Below the pieces are notes generated by a model that worked only from the letters and a program-made list of their open reading frames with translations, did no database searches and had not been told where the DNA came from. Shown piece after piece: positions 21,812 through 24,618 of a stretch of 24,618 bases of DNA. The DNA comes from Saccoglossus kowalevskii. Lineage: Eukaryota > Hemichordata > Enteropneusta > Harrimaniidae. The stretch is taken from assembly GCF_000003605.2 (NCBI RefSeq), contig NW_003136293.1:1-24618 (forward strand), in the 5' to 3' direction. The position numbers and the translations under genes are program-made. Position 1 is the stretch's first letter. Each line of letters starts with the position of its first letter.

Positions 21812-22983
21812 TTGTCAGCAACTATACAAAACAAACTGTGGTTGGTGTCACTGTGGTGAGACGTCATTTTGTTCTACTCATAATCTATTTATTATGTGAA
21901 ACACAGTGTCAGCAACTAGACAAAACAAACTGTGGTTGGTGCCACTTTGGTGAAACGTCATTTTGTTCTACTCATAATCTATTTATTATGTGAAACACAG
22001 TGATTGTCAGCAACTAGACAAAACAAACTGTGGTTGGTGTCACTGTGGTGAGACGTCATTTTGTTCTACTCATAATCTATTTATTATGTGAAACACAGTG
22101 ACTGTCAGCAACTAGACAAAACAAACTGTGGTTGGTGCCACTGTGGTGAAACGTCATTTTGTTCTACTCATAATCTATTTATTATGTGAAACACAGTGAT
22201 TGTCAGCAACTATACAAAACAAACTGTGGTTGGTGTCACTGTGGTGAGACGTCATTTTGTTCTACTCATAATCTATTTATTATGTGAAACACAGTGACTG
22301 TCAGCAACTAGACAAAACAAACTGTGGTTGGTGCCACTGTGGTGAAACGTCATTTTGTTCTACTCATAATCTATTTATTATGTGAAAAACAGTGACTGTC
22401 AGCAACTAGACAAAACAAACTGTGGTTGGTGCCACTGTGTTAAAACGTCATTTTGTTCTACTCATGGTCTATTTATTATGTGAAACACAGTGACTGTCAG
22501 CAACTAGACAAAACAAACTGTGGTTGGTGCCACTGTGGTGAAACGTCATTTTGTTCTACTCTTAATCTATTTATTATGTGAAAAACAGTGACTGTCAGCA
22601 ACTAGACAAAACACACTGTGGTTGGTGCCACTGTGTTAAAACGTCATTTTGTTCTACTCATGATCTATTTATTATGTGAAACACAGTGACTGTCAGCAAC
22701 TAGACAAAACAAACTGTGGTTGGTGCCACTGTGTTAAAACGTCATTTTGTTCTACTCATGGTCTATTTATTATGTGAAACACAGTAACTGTCAACAACTA
22801 GACAAAACAAACTGTGGTTGGTGCCACTGTGTTGAAACGTCATTTTGTTCTACTCATAATCTATTTATTATGTGAAACACAGAGACTGTCAGCAACTAGA
22901 CAAAACAAACTGTGGTTGGTGCCACTGTGTTGAAACGTCATTTTGTTCTACTCATAATATATTTATTATGTGAAACACAGAGA
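21812..22983 (+). repeat. Rearranged partial HOR-1 copies
   Basis: After the linker unit at 21812 comes a second CACTTTGG 4-bp-deleted unit (21907), so 20931-21213 recurs at 21907-22189 (offset 976). A second linker (22200) follows, then GGTGAAAC...GAAAAACAG / CATGGTC dimers including a CTCTTAATC unit. From 22592 (CACACTGTGG) to about 23043 the sequence matches 1956-2407 at offset 20,636. The unit at 22592 has CATGATC where its relatives have CATGGTC. Confidence 0.82.
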
Positions 22984-24355
22984 CTGTCAGCAACTAGACA
23001 AAACAAACTGTGGTTGGTGCCACTGTGTTGAAACGTCATTTTGTGCTACTTATAATCTATTTAGTATATGAAACACAATGACTGTCAGCAACTAGACAAA
23101 ACAAACTGTGGTTGGTGCCACTGTGTTGGAACGTCATTTTGTTCTACTCATAATCTATTTATTATGTGAAACACAGTGACTGTCAGCAACTAGACAAAAC
23201 AAACTGTGGTTGGTGCCACTGTGTTGAAACGTCATTTTGTTCTACTCGTAATCTATTGATTATGTGAAACACAGTGACTGTCAGCAACTATACAAGACAA
23301 ACTGTGGTTGGTGCCACTGTGTTGAAACGTCATTTTGTTCTACCCATAATCTATTTATTATGTGAAACACAGTGACTGTCAGCAACTAGACAAAACAAAC
23401 TGTGGTTGGTGCCACTGTGGTGAAACGTCATTTTGTTCTACTCATAATCTATTTATTATGTGAAACACAGTGACTGTCAGCAACTAGACAAAACAAACTG
23501 TGGTTGGTGCCACTGTATTGAACCGTCATTTTGTTCTACTCATAATCTATTTATTATGTGAAACGCAGTGACTGTCTGCAACTAGACAAAACAAACTGTG
23601 GTTTGTGCCACTGTGGAGAAACGTCATTTTGTTCTACTCATAATCTATTTACTATGTGAAACACAGTGACTGTCAACAACTAGACAAAACAAACTGTGGT
23701 TGGTGCCACTGTGGTGAAACGTCATTTTGTTCTACTCATAATCTATTTATTATGTGAAACACAGAGACTGTCAACAACTAGACAAAACAAACTGTGGTTG
23801 GTGCCACTGTGGTGAAACGTCATTTTGTTCTACTCATAATCTATTTATTATGTGAAACACAGAGACTGTCAACAACTAGACAAAACAAACTGTGGTTGGT
23901 GCCACTGTGTTGAAACGTCATTTTGTTCTACTCATAATCTATTTATTATGTGAAACACAGTGATTGTCAGCAACTAGACAAAACAAACTGTGGTTGGTGC
24001 CACTGTGGAGAAACGTCATTTTGTTCTACTCATAATCTATTTATTATGTGAAACACAGTGACTGTCAGCAACTAGACAAAACAAACTGTGGTTGGTGCCA
24101 CTGTGGTGAAACGTCATTTTGTTCTACTCATAATCTATTTATTATATGAAACACAATGACTGTCAGCAACTAGACAAAACAAACTGTGGTTGGTGCCACT
24201 GTGGTGAAACGTCATTTTGTTCTACTCATAATCTATTTATTATGTGAAACACAGTGACTGTCAGCAACTAGACAAAACAAACTGTGGTTGGTGCCACTGT
24301 GGTGAAACGTCATTTTGTTCTACTCATAATCTATTTATTATATGAAACTCAATGA
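22984..24355 (+). repeat. Diverged distal monomers near the array edge
   Basis: The unit at 22984 is a hybrid: its first half is HOR-1 type and from about 23044 it carries GTGCTACTTATAATC, found elsewhere only at 19532. Downstream units hold GTTGGAAC, CTATTGATTATG, CTACCCATAATC, GTATTGAACCGTC, GAAACGCAG, GTCTGCAAC, GTTTGTGCC, GGAGAAAC and TTATATGAAACTC. Divergence between neighbours is higher than in the HOR blocks, as is usual toward the edge of a satellite. Confidence 0.8.
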
Positions 24356-24452
24356 CTGTCTGCAACTAGACAAAACAAACTGTGGTTGGTGCCACTGTGG
24401 TGAAACATCCTTTGTTTTGAATGACAAACTAATTTCATTGAAACACGATGAA
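24356..24452 (+). repeat. Terminal degenerate monomer and array edge
   Basis: The last recognisable unit starts CTGTCTGCAAC and matches the monomer well to GTGGTGAAAC (24406), less well to TTTGTT (24416). A weaker match resumes at 24439, where TGAAACACGATGA is 12 of 13 with the satellite form TGAAACACAATGA. The two TGAAAC motifs are 38 bp apart here and 40 bp apart in a normal unit, so the whole interval can be read as one eroded full-length unit. I am confident of the match to 24416 and only moderately so beyond it. Confidence 0.6.
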
Positions 24453-24454
24453 AT
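24432..24454. repeat. Perfect 7-bp inverted repeat at the array edge
   Basis: ATTTCAT (24432-24438) and ATGAAAT (24448-24454) are perfect reverse complements around a 9-base loop, TGAAACACG. The loop overlaps the residual satellite motif. The right arm coincides with where satellite similarity fades. No U-run or gene context makes it a terminator; a chance hairpin in AT-rich DNA is possible. Confidence 0.5.
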
Positions 24455-24618
24455 GTAGCTGGAGTTGTGACCTGAACCAAAGCTCTGAAAGAAAACTTAA
24501 ACCCCGTATATGGGAATACTCAACGAAGAAGTTACAAAGTGACAACTGAATAAAATAAATGCTTACTCTAGTAGAAGTGAAAAGTATCACAACAAAGCTC
24601 GTGTTAGTATCTGTCAGC
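24453..24618. other. Non-satellite flanking sequence
   Basis: About 166 bp without recognisable satellite monomers, AT-rich, with no open reading frame of note. Two overlapping AATAAA hexamers lie at 24549-24559; without an upstream gene they are not evidence of polyadenylation. The last eight bases, CTGTCAGC, equal the start of a satellite unit, so the array could resume just beyond the window. I do not recognise a transposon or gene family here. Confidence 0.6.

Larger units (their letters stand above)
1..24416 (+). repeat. 98-bp satellite array, head to tail
   Basis: Tandem monomers of 98 bp fill this interval, all in the same orientation; no inverted monomer and no inserted foreign sequence was seen. 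Monomer starts were followed by the motif CTGTCAGCAACTAG or its variants (TTGTCAG, CTGTCAAC, TGTCAG). There are 249 unit steps between the starts at 11 and 24,356, after correcting for the few indels seen. Units differ mainly by substitutions at recurring diagnostic sites, and neighbouring units are usually close to identical. The left end is open (the array continues outside the window); the right end lies inside it. Such long, homogeneous arrays are typical of eukaryotic satellite DNA in centromeric, pericentromeric or other heterochromatic blocks; the chromosomal location is inferred, not seen. Confidence 0.98.

Noticed and set aside
21808-21993. 61-codon open reading frame on the + strand
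   Set aside because: It spans two satellite units and reads through a 4-bp-deleted boundary. Its translated repeats are those of the satellite in another frame; it is a chance frame, not a gene.
1-24416. CRISPR array
   Set aside because: Repeats are contiguous 98-bp units with no unique spacers; all parts of the unit recur.
1-24416. CENP-B box or telomere-type repeat
   Set aside because: No TTCG...CGGG motif or short G-rich telomeric repeat was seen in any unit type, so centromere identity cannot be argued from a known binding box.
24549-24559. Overlapping AATAAA hexamers as a polyadenylation signal
   Set aside because: There is no upstream coding or transcript evidence, and such hexamers are common by chance in AT-rich DNA.
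24416-24618. Transposable element at the array boundary
   Set aside because: No terminal repeats, target-site duplication or recognisable coding remnant was visible in the roughly 200 bp available.

Overview
The window is almost entirely one satellite DNA array. Positions 1 to about 24,416 are head-to-tail copies of a 98-bp, AT-rich monomer (about 38% G+C), all in the same orientation. The array runs off the left edge and stops inside the window on the right, followed by about 170 bp of single-copy-looking sequence. This is eukaryotic heterochromatin-type DNA. The monomer does not match any named satellite I can recall, and no gene or mobile element is present to fix the lineage, so the organism is left open. 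No protein-coding gene, RNA gene, CRISPR array or transposon is supported.

The monomer phase is very strict. From the first complete monomer start (11) to the last (24,356) is 24,345 bp. The indels I saw are fourteen 4-bp deletions, one 2-bp and one 1-bp deletion, and two 1-bp insertions. After correcting for them the distance is 24,402 bp, exactly 249 x 98. Variation is therefore mostly base substitution at a limited set of diagnostic sites (numbered in the 9098-9195 unit): positions 98/1, 7, 13, 16-17, 27, 37, 45-48, the CATAATC segment near 68-73, and 85-95.

Combinations of these variants define higher-order repeats (HORs). Left part (1-3,515): repeated copies of a 14-monomer unit, HOR-1, two of them truncated. 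3,516-6,060: a CACAAC/GTGTCAC-rich unit (HOR-2) and a 588-bp six-monomer tandem duplication. 6,060-9,880: a diverse zone with weaker order. 9,885-11,743: a marker block and a second HOR-2. 11,744-13,403: HOR-1 again. 13,404-15,356: two adjacent HOR-2 copies. 15,357-18,295: a shortened HOR-1 and a tandem duplication with a 1,372-bp period. 18,296-19,768: a second diverse zone. 19,769-22,983: marker block copy, HOR-1 and partial HOR-1 copies. 22,984-24,416: diverged monomers up to the edge. Three separate marker sets recur at about 9.6-9.9 kb, suggesting a superperiod of roughly 100 monomers.

The layout (ordered HORs inside, more diverged monomers toward the edge, hybrid monomers at block junctions) is what unequal exchange and local amplification produce. 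Function, if any, would be chromosomal (centromeric or other heterochromatin); nothing in the sequence proves it.
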